A DNA stretch of 64,000 nucleotides, from positions 49,727,033 to 49,791,032 of the forward strand of contig CM066987.1 in NCBI GenBank assembly GCA_033977485.1, given 5' to 3'. Both the position numbers and the translations under genes were made by a program. This stretch comes from Hydrangea macrophylla. Lineage: Eukaryota > Streptophyta > Magnoliopsida > Cornales > Hydrangeaceae. Of this stretch, positions 35,512 through 47,124 are shown piece by piece. Position 1 is the stretch's first letter. Each line of letters begins with the position of its first letter. Under the pieces are notes generated by a model, which had not been told where the DNA came from, did no database searches, and saw only the letters and a list, made by a program, of their open reading frames with translations.

Positions 35512-35523
35512 TGATATTAGAGC
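35512..35523 (+). other. Element A degenerate primer binding site (tRNA-iMet)
   Basis: TGATATTAGAGC differs from the canonical TGGTATCAGAGC at two positions, a G to A and a C to T change. It lies five bases after the 5' LTR end. Confidence 0.8.
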
Positions 35524-35689
35524 AATATGCTTAGAAATTTGGGTATGAGAGACGACGACTTGAGGGAAACTGATAAAGATGAGTAATTAGATGCATATCA
35601 TGAATGCATAAGATATGTGATATGAATGTTTTATGTTACATTGGCATAACATGCATGGTATTTATGTGAGTTGATTGACATGTAAGAAC

Positions 35690-36615
35690 TGGCAGACCCA
35701 AACCAAAAACATTCACTACATTCGAGGTTGGATCACTTGGAGGACATTGTGAGTAATTTTGTCAGAGCCGCCAGTGATAGAATACCAATGGGTGACATTA
35801 GACCTGCAAATCTACGACATAAACGAGGGTTTATTGAGTAGTTTTACAAGTGGAAGCCACTTCAGTTTGAGGGAGGTCCTAATACATCATTAGCCGATCA
35901 TTGGTTAATGGATATGGAATATATTTTCCGAGCTGTGGAGTTTACAGACGCTGAAAAGATTATGTGTACCACTGATACCCTAAAAGGGGGAGCTCAGAGT
36001 TGGTGGACTTAACCAAATTGCCTAAGGACCGCTAGAGACGTGGAGAAGGTTTGAAAAAGAGTTCAACAAACAGTACTTTCCAGCATCGACAAAGACACAA
36101 TTGAGTTGGGAATTTGCAAATTTGCAACAAGGAGACATGTCTGTTAATGAATATGCTACGAAGCACAATGATCTACTCTTCTTTGGATACCAGTTTGTTC
36201 CAAGAGAGGTTGATAAGGCTCGGAAGTTTGAGGAGGGGTAGAGGGATAACATTCGCAGTCATGTTGATACACTTCAACACCAAGTGTGGCCGGTGTTCAA
36301 GATGTAGCCTTGTTAGTAGATAGGGATATTGAGAAATTCCGACAAGGGTAACAAGGAATGCAGGCATATGAAGACAAGTGAAAAGGGCAAGGGTTCTCTA
36401 AGAAGACATTTTCACAGGGTTTAGGCTTGGGTACAAGAAATCAATGGAGAAATACATACTTTAGAGAGACTACTCCATTGTGCCCAGCATGTAACCGACG
36501 ACACATGGGAGTTTGCCATCAAACTTTGGTATGTAAAATTTGTAAGAAATTGGGGCATGTAGCAAGATTCTTTCCACAAGTAAGAGCTTAGAGTACTGGA
36601 GGTTCTCACTCAGAT
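35690..36615 (+). pseudogene. gag: Element A gag remnant
   Basis: Recognisable gag text appears in shifting frames with several stops: FYKWKPLQFEGGP near 35840, the LKGGAQSWW segment near 35982, FNKQYFPASTKTQL and LQQGDMSVNEYATKHNDL to about 36180. It then has a CCHC-like Cys/His cluster near 36480-36570 (CPACNRRHMGVC, CKICKKLGHVA). A second knuckle, CGVSGHQAKDC, opens the next ORF. It cannot be translated as one protein. Confidence 0.8.
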
Positions 36616-37540
36616 ATGAGAGGGCGAGGTTACATTTGTGGGGTATCAGGACATCAAGCCAAGGACTGTCCAACAAAGAAGCAACAAAGCACAAGTTCAA
36701 TGGATACAACCGGGGCAAGGTCCGGAACTAACGTGGATAAGGGAAAGGGTGTTGAGTCAAGGCAAAGGAGGTTTTACCAGTTGGCACCAGAAGACATTTC
36801 AACTACCGACTCTGTCGTATCAGGTATGTTACATATTTGTTCGCATCTAGCTCATGTTTTGATAGATTCGGGGTTGACTCACTCTTTTGTTTCATGTGAG
36901 TTTGTTAAACATTTACATGGCATATTCAAACCTTTAGGATATGATTTGTCGGTATCTCTACCACTCAGTAAACCAATGACGACATCTACAATTTTCAAGG
37001 CATGTGACATCCGAGTAGAAGATAGAACATTAACCGCTGACCTAATACCGTTGACTGTTAATTATTTTGATGTGATTTTGGGTATGGATTGGTTATCTGC
37101 GAACCAAGCCTTCGTTGATTGTGAACGAAAAAGAGTTATTTTTCGACCACTGGGGCAGGGAGAATTTATTTTAGGGAATTGGTATCGTAGCACCACCATT
37201 TTTGGTGTTATAGCACCACCAATTTTGGTGTTGGCAATTCGGGCGGGTAAACTGTTAAAACAAGGTTGTCAGGGATTCTTATACTCAATAATTGATACAC
37301 GAGTTACGGGCACCAAGGTAGAAGATATATCAATGGTACGGGAGTTTCCTGCTGTATTTCTCGAGGACTTGCCAGATGAATTGATTGAACGAGAAATAGA
37401 ATTCCCTATTGAGGTAGCTTCAGAGACACATCCTATATCAAAGATGCCGTACAGAATGGCACCAGTGGAACTTAAAGAACTAAAAATTCAACTACAGGAG
37501 TTACTAGACAAGGGGTTCATCTGACCTAGTGTATCGCCGT
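36616..37540 (+). pseudogene. pol: Element A protease and start of reverse transcriptase
   Basis: An open frame of 302 residues to a TGA at 37522-37524. It starts with the CCHC knuckle CGVSGHQAKDC and continues with the protease site LIDSGLTHSFVS (the usual DTG is DSG here) and [10 protein letters not shown]. It ends in the RT lead-in YRMAPVELKELKIQLQELL and DKGFI. The stop replaces the Arg of the conserved GFIRPS, a CGA to TGA change. Reading resumes for a few codons (PSVSPWG) up to the insertion of element D. Confidence 0.88.
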
Positions 37541-37545
37541 GGGGT

Positions 37546-40500
37546 TGTGGACATGCGGAATCGGTTATCCACTTTTAGTTTTGAAATTGATTTGAAGAAA
37601 TGAAAAGAAAAGGTCTGTTGAAAATAGATACAGAGTCACTACTTGGTCTTTAAGGAACTAAGAAACCTAATTTTTGACTCACCCAAATGGATAAAGGGCA
37701 CCGGTCCTTCATAATCAAAGAACTTGGCTCGGGGTTTTGGTACGAGAGAGGAAGGAGCCTTGCCACGACTAAAACACCCTCAACTCGCCCCGTCTTTAGA
37801 CAGGCCTCAATTAGCATCCAAATAATCATCTTTTACTACGCTTGGTTTGACAATAAATACTATGATAGTATATTACATCACATAAGAATCTTGAAATGGA
37901 AGATCAAAAGATAAGATATCATTCATAATATCTAAATCAAATATCACACAATGCAAAAAGTGAAAGATCACACAAACAAACCTAGGAAAAATCGTCTAAT
38001 CACATATTAAGTAATGAAGTTCTCCTAGTCTAAAGGGGGACATGGATTGTTCTTGAAACAAATAATCAAAGAAAACAAAAATATGCTTAGCAAGCTAGAA
38101 TGATGCATGTTAATCGTTGAGAAAAGAAGACCGCTCAATCCCCAGGACGGATGATGAAAGATGAATAGATCAAAAGGAGAAGCATGAACGTATGATCAAG
38201 TTCATTCCTTATAATCTCCTTATATTAGGAGTCACAAAAACTCCAAATCTTGCATGGATGCAGTGTATGATCCTAGAATGTGCAAAGGTTGTAGTGTGTT
38301 TGTGTACATGGACTTTCTAAAGTGACTTAGAAGTCTAGAGTATGCATGAATGTATGAAGAAAATTATTGTAGGATGTATACGAATGTAGTATGAACTACT
38401 TCCTAAGATATGAGCTAATTTGGAGTGCATGTAAGCATCAAATCAAAGAAAAGAACTCAAAACATGCTTGCTGTGAATAGTGGACAGAATAGTGAGTTGT
38501 TTTTGTAAAAATGGAAAGGTGGGGTTAGGAATGTTTTTAGTTCATGATTTTTTATGGAGATCATCGTTATTGTGTCTAGAACACATATCAAAAAGTCAAG
38601 CTACGATAACTATTACAGATTGAGAGAAATCATATAAAAAGAGAGGTTATTCAGATACAGAGTTCGTACTGTCGACTGAAATGTTGAAAAATGTTAGAAA
38701 ATAAAAACAAAACATCTAGATGCCCATATTATACAGAAAGTTCCACAAAACACTGAAGTTCAAGGGAACAATGAGTTGGGACCACTTATTTTGGAAAGTT
38801 TTCTGGAAAAACAAGTTGAAAGTCAACCAAGCTGTTGTAACAGTAAAAATAGAATGTCTGGAATGAATATTTGGGCCAAATTGGACCCTTCCAAGTGTTT
38901 CCAAGTCAAACCAAAAATCGTGGGTGTTCTCTAATGAGTCAGGAAGACTTTCCAAGTGGTCTTGCATCCATACATTGAGTATTGAACTCACAATAATATT
39001 TTAAAGTTGAAGAACTCACTGTTTTGAAGATTTCTTGAGAAAGCAAAGTCTATTTCTTGGAATCCAAATATTAGGGATTTAAGAGGGGTTTTGAAATATT
39101 TTTTGAAAGCACATTTCCAGCACTAAAAGGGGATTAAAACCACTTGGGAAACCAACATCAAAGTCATCATCAAGAACTCCCAATATTGTTGGGAGAGTAT
39201 TGTTTATTTTGAACATAACTTCAAGAATACATAGGAGTGTATGGGAGTTAGAATCATCATCTATCAAACATGTTTTTGAGGTCAAGAGCTACTATCCATA
39301 AGGATTCACCCACCTCAAATACCATGTCATTATCTAGATAATGATGCACTAGCAAGTAATCAAAGAAAAATAAAAAAGAAATGGGATAAGAAGAGATGAC
39401 AAATGACAAAGAAATCAAAATAGAAATGAGATGGGGGATAGATTATGCAAATGAAAATGAACCAAAATAGAAATGGATGTTGAGAAGAGATTATGCTAGG
39501 ATGTAAAGAAATCAAAATAGAAATACGGTTGAGAAGGGAAAATGCAAGTATGATAAGGAAAAATAAAAAGAAATGTGATTAAGAAAGAGAAACAAGCATA
39601 TAATCAATAGTTTATCAATGGTGGAACCACAAGCATTCAACCTCACATATATGTGTATATATGTGTGTTCTTCTCTCTAACTCATTGGAAACTCAAAGAA
39701 TATAAATAAAATGGATTGAAAGCTTGAAAACACAAGTTTAGTTTTGAGAAAATTAATTGAAACTCACATTTGGATTGGATTTTGAAGAAGAAAATCTCTA
39801 TTCCTCTCTCTATTTCTCCCTAACTCTCTATATCTCTCTCTAATGGCTTCCAAGTTCTTCCCTAAATGGAAGTAAATGGGTCTCCTTTATTGGTCAATTT
39901 GGGGAGGTAATTGGGATTAGAAAAAGTCTCTCATTGGTCCATGAAGTTCAGAATATCAAAACTATGACGTTTTATTTGTTGGAAATTTGAATTAAAACTC
40001 AAAAATTAACTAAAAATTACAAAAAAAAAAAATGAAAAAACACTCAGAGTCCCGCCGTGGCACTTGGCCACTGCCGTCGCGGCAGTCAACCCCCCCGTTG
40101 ACCAGATTTTGCACTTAGGCCCCCAGAACTCTCAGAATTCGCGAAACGGCCCTATTTCGTCCAAAATTCACAGAAAATTCATACGAAATCCAAATTGAGA
40201 TTGTGATATACTGTTGGAAAGCTATTGAGGTCTACTTTCCATAAAAAAAATAGTTTGGAGTTAGGTCACTTTGGAAAGTTTTTCAGTATTCGCGATAAAA
40301 GCCGAATTAATCGCACTTTTCACTTTCAGAAACTCATAACAAATTCGTTTTAGATCCAAATATTTTGTGCGATATACCGTTGGAAAGCTATTGACCTCTA
40401 GTATTTGATAAAAATATTTCAACGTTGAAAAGGAAATTTTGATTTTTGATCAAACTTGCAGTCAAATCAGTTAAACAGTGCACTTCTAGGAAATCCTGGG

Positions 40501-40909
40501 AAGTTCTGGGAGCCTTCGGAGCCTGACGTTTTCGTCCGATTTCCTTTTAAAATATTTTTTAAAGACTTTTTACATGATTTAAGATGATCTCGAAACTTTT
40601 GGGCGAATTCAGATGATTTGGTCAAACCCTGGTCAAACCGGTCAACGGGGACTTTTCGGCTTTGCGAGATGATGTTTTCAAATATTTATCTTTTAAAATA
40701 ATTTTTATTTTATTTTGAACGACATCGAATGATTTATGAGATTCTGGGCCAATTCGGAGAGTTTTGGGCTTTTAGGGGTATTTTGGTCATTTCTTTTGAC
40801 TTCTTGAGAGTTAGAGGCAATCTCTAAAAATCCGATCTTTTTAATCATCGAGGTTTGACATACTTGTGGCCTCCTAAATCTGTTAGCCAACAAAATGGGG
40901 TTATCTACA
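37546..40909. mobile_element. Element D: probable solo LTR (3.36 kb) inside element A RT
   Basis: It interrupts the RT sequence [15 protein letters not shown] exactly. It is flanked by the 5-bp direct repeat GGGGT (37541-37545, 40910-40914), starts TGTGGACATGC and ends GTTATCTACA, so it has TG...CA ends. There is no internal second LTR copy, primer site or coding region, which fits a solo LTR left by recombination. Orientation and superfamily are not determined. Confidence 0.8.
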
Positions 40910-42456
40910 GGGGTGCACCGGTCTTATTTGTTAAGAAGAAAGATGGAACCATGAGGATGTGTATTGACTACCGCGAATTGAACAAGCTGACTATCAAGAA
41001 TAAATATTCGTTGCCCAGAATTGATGATTTGTTTGATCAACTTCAAGGAGCTCAGGTATTTTCTAAAATTAACTTACGGTCAGGCTACCATCAGCTGAAA
41101 GTGAAGGAGGGGAATGTAAAGAAAACTGCATTTAGGACCCTCTATGGTCACTATGAGTTTCTTGTCATGCCATTTGGAATTACTCATGCACCGGCAACAT
41201 TCATGGATCTGATGAACCGGGTATTTAAAGATTACTTGGATGTGTTCGTGATCATTTTCATTGATGACATTTTGATATATTCTAAGAGTGTGGAAGCCCA
41301 TGAAAGGCATCTTTGATTAATTTTGCAACGACTCCGAGAAAAGAAGCTATTTGGGAAGTTGAAGAAATGTGAGTTCTGGTTAATCGAGATTGCATTTTTG
41401 GGCCATGTAATATCAAAGGAGGGTGTATTAGTAGATCCACAGAAAATTGAAGCTATAGCTTGGAATCCGCCGACAAATGTGTCAGAAGTGAGAAGTTTCT
41501 TAGGATTAGCTGGTTACTACCGCAGGTTCGTGGAAAATTTCTCAAGAATTGCAACACCTATGACTCGACTAATGAGGAAAGATGTGCCATTTGTTTGGAG
41601 TCCTGAGTGTGAAGAAAGTTTTATGGAGTTGAAGACGTGACTTATGTCAACACCGATCTTGACCATTCCTTCAGGTACTGAGGGGGTTAGTATTTATAGT
41701 GATGCTTTGCATTGAGGGTTGGGATGTGTCTTGATGCAAAATGATAAAGTCATTGCCTATGCTTTGCGACAACTGAGGCCACATGAAGTCAACTATCCGA
41801 CGCATGACTTGGAGTTAGCAGCTGTGATATTTGCCGGCGACATTATCTATACGGGGAAAAGTGTGAGATTTACATTGATCACAAGAGTTTGAAGTATCTT
41901 TTCACCCAGAGAGACTTGAACATGTGGCAGAGGCATTGGCTAGAATTAATGAAAGACTACGACGTGACTATTCATTATCATCCGGGAAAGGCCAATGTAG
42001 TGGCCGATGTGCTAAATCGGAAATCAACAAGTAATTTGATCTATGCCTTGACTACTCAGGAGAAATTAATACGGGAAATGGAGAAGCTAAAATTGGAAGT
42101 AATCCTAGAGACTAGAGATGCCTTGATGTCAACTATCATTGCAGAGCCATCCTTGGTAGATGAGATACGAAGCAAACAACTTTAAGATCCAGAGCTGAAA
42201 AAGATTCGTGATGGTATACCAGAAGGTAAGCAGCCAAAGTTCACCTTTGACAACGGTATATTGAAGTTCAGGAATCGGGTTTGTGTACCCAATGTAGATC
42301 GAATCAAAGAAACAGTTCTAGAATAGGCGCACAACCCCAAGTTTTCAATTCATCTGGGAAGCACGAAAATGTACCGCGATTTACGGGAAATCTATTGGTG
42401 GTCAAGTATGAAGCGGGAGGTAGCGGAATATGTAGCCAAGTGTGTAGTTTGTCAAC
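40910..42456 (+). pseudogene. pol: Element A reverse transcriptase, RNase H and integrase N-terminus
   Basis: RT resumes after element [44 protein letters not shown], and the catalytic FIDDILIYS are all present. In-frame TGA codons stand at 41314, 41638 and 41713, each where related proteins have Arg or a similar codon. A deletion near 41836 shifts the frame within RNase [23 protein letters not shown] and the integrase zinc finger (IHLGSTKMYRDL, CVVCQQ) follow in broken frames. The CACTA element splits the gene just after CVVCQQ. Confidence 0.9.
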
Positions 42457-42479
42457 AGGCACTACAACAAAAATGGCCT

Positions 42480-42774
42480 ACAGAGACACTTATTTTGAGA
42501 CAAAAAATAAAAGTGTCTTTAAAAGTGACTAGTAAGGACACATAATTTTCTGTCTCTACAAAAGAAAATAATTGTCTTTAGAAGTTACTTGTAAAGACAC
42601 ATAATTATTGGTCTCTACAAAATAAAATAATTGTCTTTAGAAGTTACTTATAATGACATATACTTTTTTGTCTCTACAAAAGAAAATAAGTGTCTTTAGA
42701 AGTTACTTGGAAGGACACATAATTTTTCGTCTTTACAAAAAAAAAAAGTGTCTTTAGAAGTTACTTTTAAGAAT
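42480..42774 (+). repeat. CACTA left subterminal repeats
   Basis: About five imperfect direct copies of a roughly 60-base unit containing TGTCTTTAGAAGTTACTT and GTCTCTACAAAAGAAAAT. Remnants continue at 43331-43440 after a MITE. Such arrays are where CACTA DNA-binding proteins act in characterised elements. Confidence 0.85.
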
Positions 42775-43322
42775 TAGGGGTGCAACTCAGGCGGGACCCA
42801 AAGGGTTTTGGCTCTGCCTAGGCCCGAGCCCGAATTCAAGCAGTCTGCCCAAGCCCGAGCCCGACATAAATCCGAACTTGCCAACCCGAGCCCGGTTTGT
42901 GAATTAGTTCTCCAACCCGAGCCCGAGCCAGAGCCCGAGCCCGAATTACAATTTTTTTTGGTGCAAATTGATTTTTAGTATGTAAACAACAATATGTAGT
43001 GTACCAAATCTATTTTTTTTGTTTAGATTTGAGAAAAAACATTCATATATTAATTTAGTGCTAGAATAATATCTAAAAGTGTATTATTATCACTAAAAAA
43101 TACTAGAATATAATGTAAAAAATAATACATATATAGAATTCGGGCTAAGGCTCGGGTTCCATGGGTTAGCAAAATTCTGCCCAAGCCCGGCTCGAATTGA
43201 ATTCGGGCTTGCATTTTTCTGCCCAAGCCCGCCCATGGTGAAAGTATCACAGGCCCAAGCCCAGTAATTTTTGGGCCGGGCCCGGGTTGACCACGGGTTA
43301 ACCCGCCCGAGTTGCACCCCTA
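42775..43322. mobile_element. hAT-like MITE rich in CCCGAGCC, inside the CACTA left arm
   Basis: The inverted ends are TAGGGGTGCAACTCAGGCGG and the reverse complement TAGGGGTGCAACTCGGGCGG. The flanks TTAAGAAT / GTAAGAAT match at 7 of 8 bases, as for hAT insertions. The interior repeats GCCCGAGCCCGA motifs on one side and complementary ones on the other. Confidence 0.88.
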
Positions 43323-43453
43323 GTAAGAATACACAATTTTCCGTCTCTACCAAAGAAAATTAGTGTATTCAAAAGTATTAGATACCGACACTTATTATTT
43401 CTGTCTTTATAAAAGAGATAACAGTCTCAAGAAAAATATATATATATATATTG

Positions 43454-43690
43454 CACTGCAAGAAAAGAGCATATCCTGGCATTTATTTGCCAGCAATTAA
43501 CAAAACGCCTTTAATTGCCCACATTTAAAAAAAAGTGCTGTTAATTACTGGGATTTCAAATGCTGATAATTAATTAACAGCATTTGCATACAAAATGCCG
43601 ATAATTAACGGCATTTTTAAACCAATGCCATTAATTAATAACGTTTGAAATTTAAATGTTCTAATTGTAAGTAATATTTTTTACGCGTAT
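43454..43690. mobile_element. Possible small CACTA-like fragment
   Basis: It begins CACTGCAAGAAAAGAGC, like a CACTA terminus, and is followed by repeated TGCCGATAATTAA-type units resembling subterminal repeats. No matching right terminus was found, so it may be truncated. Confidence 0.4.
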
Positions 43691-43759
43691 ATATATATAT
43701 ATATATATCTATATAATCCGGCCAAGACTAATCTTAATTGGGATTGGTTATTTGGTTAG

Positions 43760-43950
43760 GAGTAATGCTATGCTTCCCAAATCTAAATCTCAAATTCTCA
43801 TCCCAAATGATGTTGGACCAATCAAAATTTAGTGGGCCCATTAGCCACTGTGGGGTCAGTTCAACATCCTCCAATCAAAATTCAATGGGCCTACTGCCAC
43901 AACATTTGGGATGGGGATTTGGGATTTGGATTTGGAAAGCATAGTCTTTC
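43760..43950. mobile_element. MITE of the AGTAATGCTATGCTTC family, copy 1
   Basis: The left end AGTAATGCTATGCTTCCCAA pairs with the right end TTGGAAAGCATAGTC. Related to the next two copies. The right limit is uncertain. Confidence 0.6.
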
Positions 43951-43966
43951 GTTAGTAATAGTTTTT

Positions 43967-44152
43967 GAGTAATGCTATGCTTCTTAAATTTGCATCCCAA
44001 AAGTGCTTCTCAAATGATGTGGCAGTGAGACCAAGTAAACAACTTCCAATCAAAATTCAATTGGTCCCACTATACTAAACTTGGCCCCACTGTCACATTA
44101 TTTTGAAAACACATATTTTTGGAATAGAAATTTGGGCAATATAGCATTACTC
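43967..44152. mobile_element. MITE of the AGTAATGCTATGCTTC family, copy 2
   Basis: The ends are GAGTAATGCTATGCTTCTTA and the reverse complement GAGTAATGCTATATTGCCCA. Flanks ATAGTTTTT / ACAATTTTT match at 7 of 9 bases, consistent with a Mutator-like 9-bp duplication. Confidence 0.75.
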
Positions 44153-44250
44153 ACAATTTTTAGGGAAGAAAAGCTGTATTTGTATTAAAAATAAACTAAA
44201 TAGCTAATAGTTTTGAAAGGATTTAGCTGCCAAAAATTTATTCACTAAAT

Positions 44251-44785
44251 TTAGGCCTGTAAACGGATCGAATTTGGATCCGATCTGATCCGAATCCGAA
44301 AGTAAATATCCGATAAGAAAATCCGAATTTTTTGTTAGCAAACGGATCGGATTCGGATATCACAAATCCGAATCCGATCCGTTTAGTTCCCCTTGTTTTG
44401 TGAAAATTACAATTTAGCTCCCCCTATTTTGTGAAAATTACATAATGACCCTACACTATAAATTTTTTTTGGTACTTAACGGATATTCGATTAGAGAAAA
44501 AAAAAAAAAAAAAAAAATTTTTGGTGCTTAACGGATATCCGATTAAAAATTTCCTTTGGTGCTTAACGGATATCCAATTAATAAATTAAAAAAAAAACTT
44601 GATTTGCTTAAGGGGTTTTTTTTATTGCTTAACGGATATCCGGCGGATATCCGAATCCTAACAAATTCGGATTCGGATTTTGGTTAACGGATTTTTTATC
44701 GAATCGGATTCAGATTTAGTTAACGGATTCTTATCGGATTCGGATATCACAAATCCGATCCGGATTCGATCCATTTATAGGCCTA
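44251..44785. mobile_element. hAT-like MITE rich in GGATATCCG palindromes
   Basis: The inverted ends are TAGGCCTGTAAACGGATCGA and TAGGCCTATAAATGGATCGA (right end reverse-complemented). The exact 8-bp repeat CACTAAAT flanks it (44243-44250, 44786-44793). The interior is a series of GGATCGGATTCGG and GGATATCCG units. Confidence 0.88.
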
Positions 44786-44926
44786 CACTAAATCAACTGA
44801 AAGTTTTTTTACTTTTAGAAGTCCAATAGACGCGGGAAACGAAAGTTTATTGACGTGGGAAACGAAAGTTGATTCCCTCCTTCACTTGCATGATCATCCT
44901 CATTGAAGAGAGAGACGCACTGCTCG

Positions 44927-44928
<2 letters not shown>

Positions 44929-44974
<46 letters not shown>
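44929..44974. repeat. (GA)n microsatellite in CACTA left arm
   Basis: About 22 GA units, just upstream of GATGAG|GTATGT at about 45009-45017. That could be a leader-exon donor for the transposase gene. Confidence 0.9.
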
Positions 44975-44978
<4 letters not shown>

Positions 44979-46068
44979 TCCGATCGTTCGACGCTACGCA
45001 GACGCAGTGATGAGGTATGTATTTCCCTAATTGTTTTGATATGTAAACATTGCCCAAGGTTAGGGTTTTTGTAGAACTCCATTTTTCAAATGCATGACCT
45101 TCATCTCAACCAATTGATATTAATATAAGCTAATTTACAATGTGAAATGGTGGGTTTCTTTTCTAATTCTGTCTTATTAGGTGCAAGTCTCATTTTATTG
45201 GGAATCTGGTGAATTATTCTTTAATTTTTGGTTCCTAATATGGGCATTCAACTGCTCAGTGTTTGATTGGTCGGTTTTTTGTGATTGGCATGATTTGCTG
45301 GATTTTGTTTTTGGAGTTTTGGTTCTGCATTGGGCTTGCTTTGTATAGATTGTCTTTAATTTGGCTTGTTTGAGTTGGGATTTGTTAGTAAATAGGATTT
45401 GTTCTATAGACGCTAAAAAATGGCACTTCCAATCTTCCCCTAACATATTGAAGTTGTCAAAGAAAAGTCTATTTTGATTCCGAATCTTTAGGATTTAACT
45501 CAATGCCATGGACAAACTGGAGAATTTTGGACAGAGAACTTATTATAGCAAGATCTCCATTCTAAATTTGAATATCAAATTAAGAATCCTAGGTTTTTTC
45601 ATTCACTTTGTGTTCAAATTGAAACTAATATCAGGAGAAGAGGAATACTAGTACTGGTATGAGTTAATCTAGTTAGAAAGATATATATGGTAGACTCGTA
45701 GAGTGGTATTTGATTAAGAATTTTAACATCCAAATAGAATAAATGGAGAAATGATTCAACATTTTCATCTTTTTTTTTTACACCTTTTCTTTTTTAAATT
45801 TTTAGTTCCTTTTCTCACTTCTTTTTTCATTTTCTTGTGCTTTAATTTTTTTTCCTAGCTAGTACTTTATATGGTTCATAGACATGGTGAGAAAATGAAA
45901 GAAGAAAAAAAATTGTGTAAAAACATTTGGGTTAATAATGAAAGTGGTGTAAACAATAAAGGAAGGAAAGAAAATAGGAGAAAACTAAATTAAATATTAT
46001 TGTCCCTTCCTTTTTCTTGTGTTTTTTTACTGTATTTCGTAAATATTCTATTTTCTAGTATTCTTTAA

Positions 46069-46579
46069 GAGTAATGCTATGTTTTCCAAATTTTATCCCA
46101 AAAGTGCTTCCCAAATGATATGACAGTGTAGGGCCGACCCTGAGATGCCAAAATTTGGCCGAGGCCTCAGGCGAACTTTCAAAGGGGCCTAAAAAATGAG
46201 GCCTCTATACTAAGTTTCATAGAAATTAGGAAGAAATTAGAAGAAAATAGGCCTAAAAATGATAAGTTTTATAAAAATTAGGAAGAAATTAGAAGAAAAT
46301 AGGCCTAAAAACGACAAGCTTCATAGAAATTAGGAAGAAATTAAAAGAAAATAGGCCTAAAAATAAAAGTTTTATAGAAATTAAAAGAAAATAGGCCTAA
46401 AAATGAGACCCCATGCGACGGCTTCCCCTCTTTGCCTCAAGACCGGCGCTGTGGCAGTGGGGCCATGTCTAATACAGTGGGACCAATTGAATTTTGATTG
46501 AAAGTTATTTACCTGACTCCACTGCCACATCATTTGGGAAGCACTTTTGGGATAGAAATTGGGAAGCATAACATTACTC
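46069..46579. mobile_element. Mutator-like MITE (AGTAATGCTATG family, copy 3) carrying another MITE
   Basis: Ends GAGTAATGCTATGTTTTCC and reverse complement GAGTAATGTTATGCTTCCC. An exact 9-bp duplication, ATTCTTTAA, lies at 46060-46068 and 46580-46588. It is split by the insertion at 46129-46451. Confidence 0.9.
46129..46451. mobile_element. hAT-like MITE nested in the Mutator-like MITE
   Basis: The ends TAGGGCCGACCCTGAG and reverse complement CAGCGCCGGTCTTGAG are inverted repeats. Flanks TGACAGTG / TGGCAGTG match at 7 of 8. The interior holds three to four direct repeats of AAATTAGGAAGAAATTAGAA-type sequence. Confidence 0.82.
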
Positions 46580-47124
46580 ATTCTTTAAATATGGAGGGAT
46601 ACACTGAAAACACTAGGCAGATAGTTTTCTTTTTCCTTCATAAATTCACTAGCCAAATGAAGCCTAAGGAACTTAATAAGAAGAATGTGAAGGAAAAAGA
46701 TAATTGGATGTAAAGAAATAAAAATATTAAAGTTTTACAAGTCAGGTTCCTTTCTAAAATTGTTGAGTAGTCTTGTAGATATGGCAACCTTAAAAAAAAT
46801 TGGACCAACTCTATATGTGCAGCCCCAAGGAAAACTCATTTCTACATTTGTTAAGAATAAGATGAAAATTGGCTTCAATCAACATGTATGTGTACTTATT
46901 CCGATACATTTACTAATCAACACCAATGCGTCATGTTTAATATGGTTCGGGTGTGATTGAAAACTGAAATATTGGGTCGGTTTGGGTCCTTGTAATTTAT
47001 TCTTGGGCTCCTCTGTTTCAATAGAATTTTTGTTTAGAATAGTGTAGAGAGATCAATTATTATTATTATTAATTTTTTTTAGCCCCTCTTTTGCATATAT
47101 GATAATTTTACATATTTTTCAGTT

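Noticed and set aside
37546..40909. Element D as a complete retrotransposon
   Set aside because: No second LTR copy, no primer site and no coding region were found between the TG and CA ends, so a solo LTR fits better.
42480..42774. CRISPR-like array from regularly spaced repeats
   Set aside because: The repeats are imperfect, spaced within a CACTA subterminal region, and the sequence is clearly plant nuclear.
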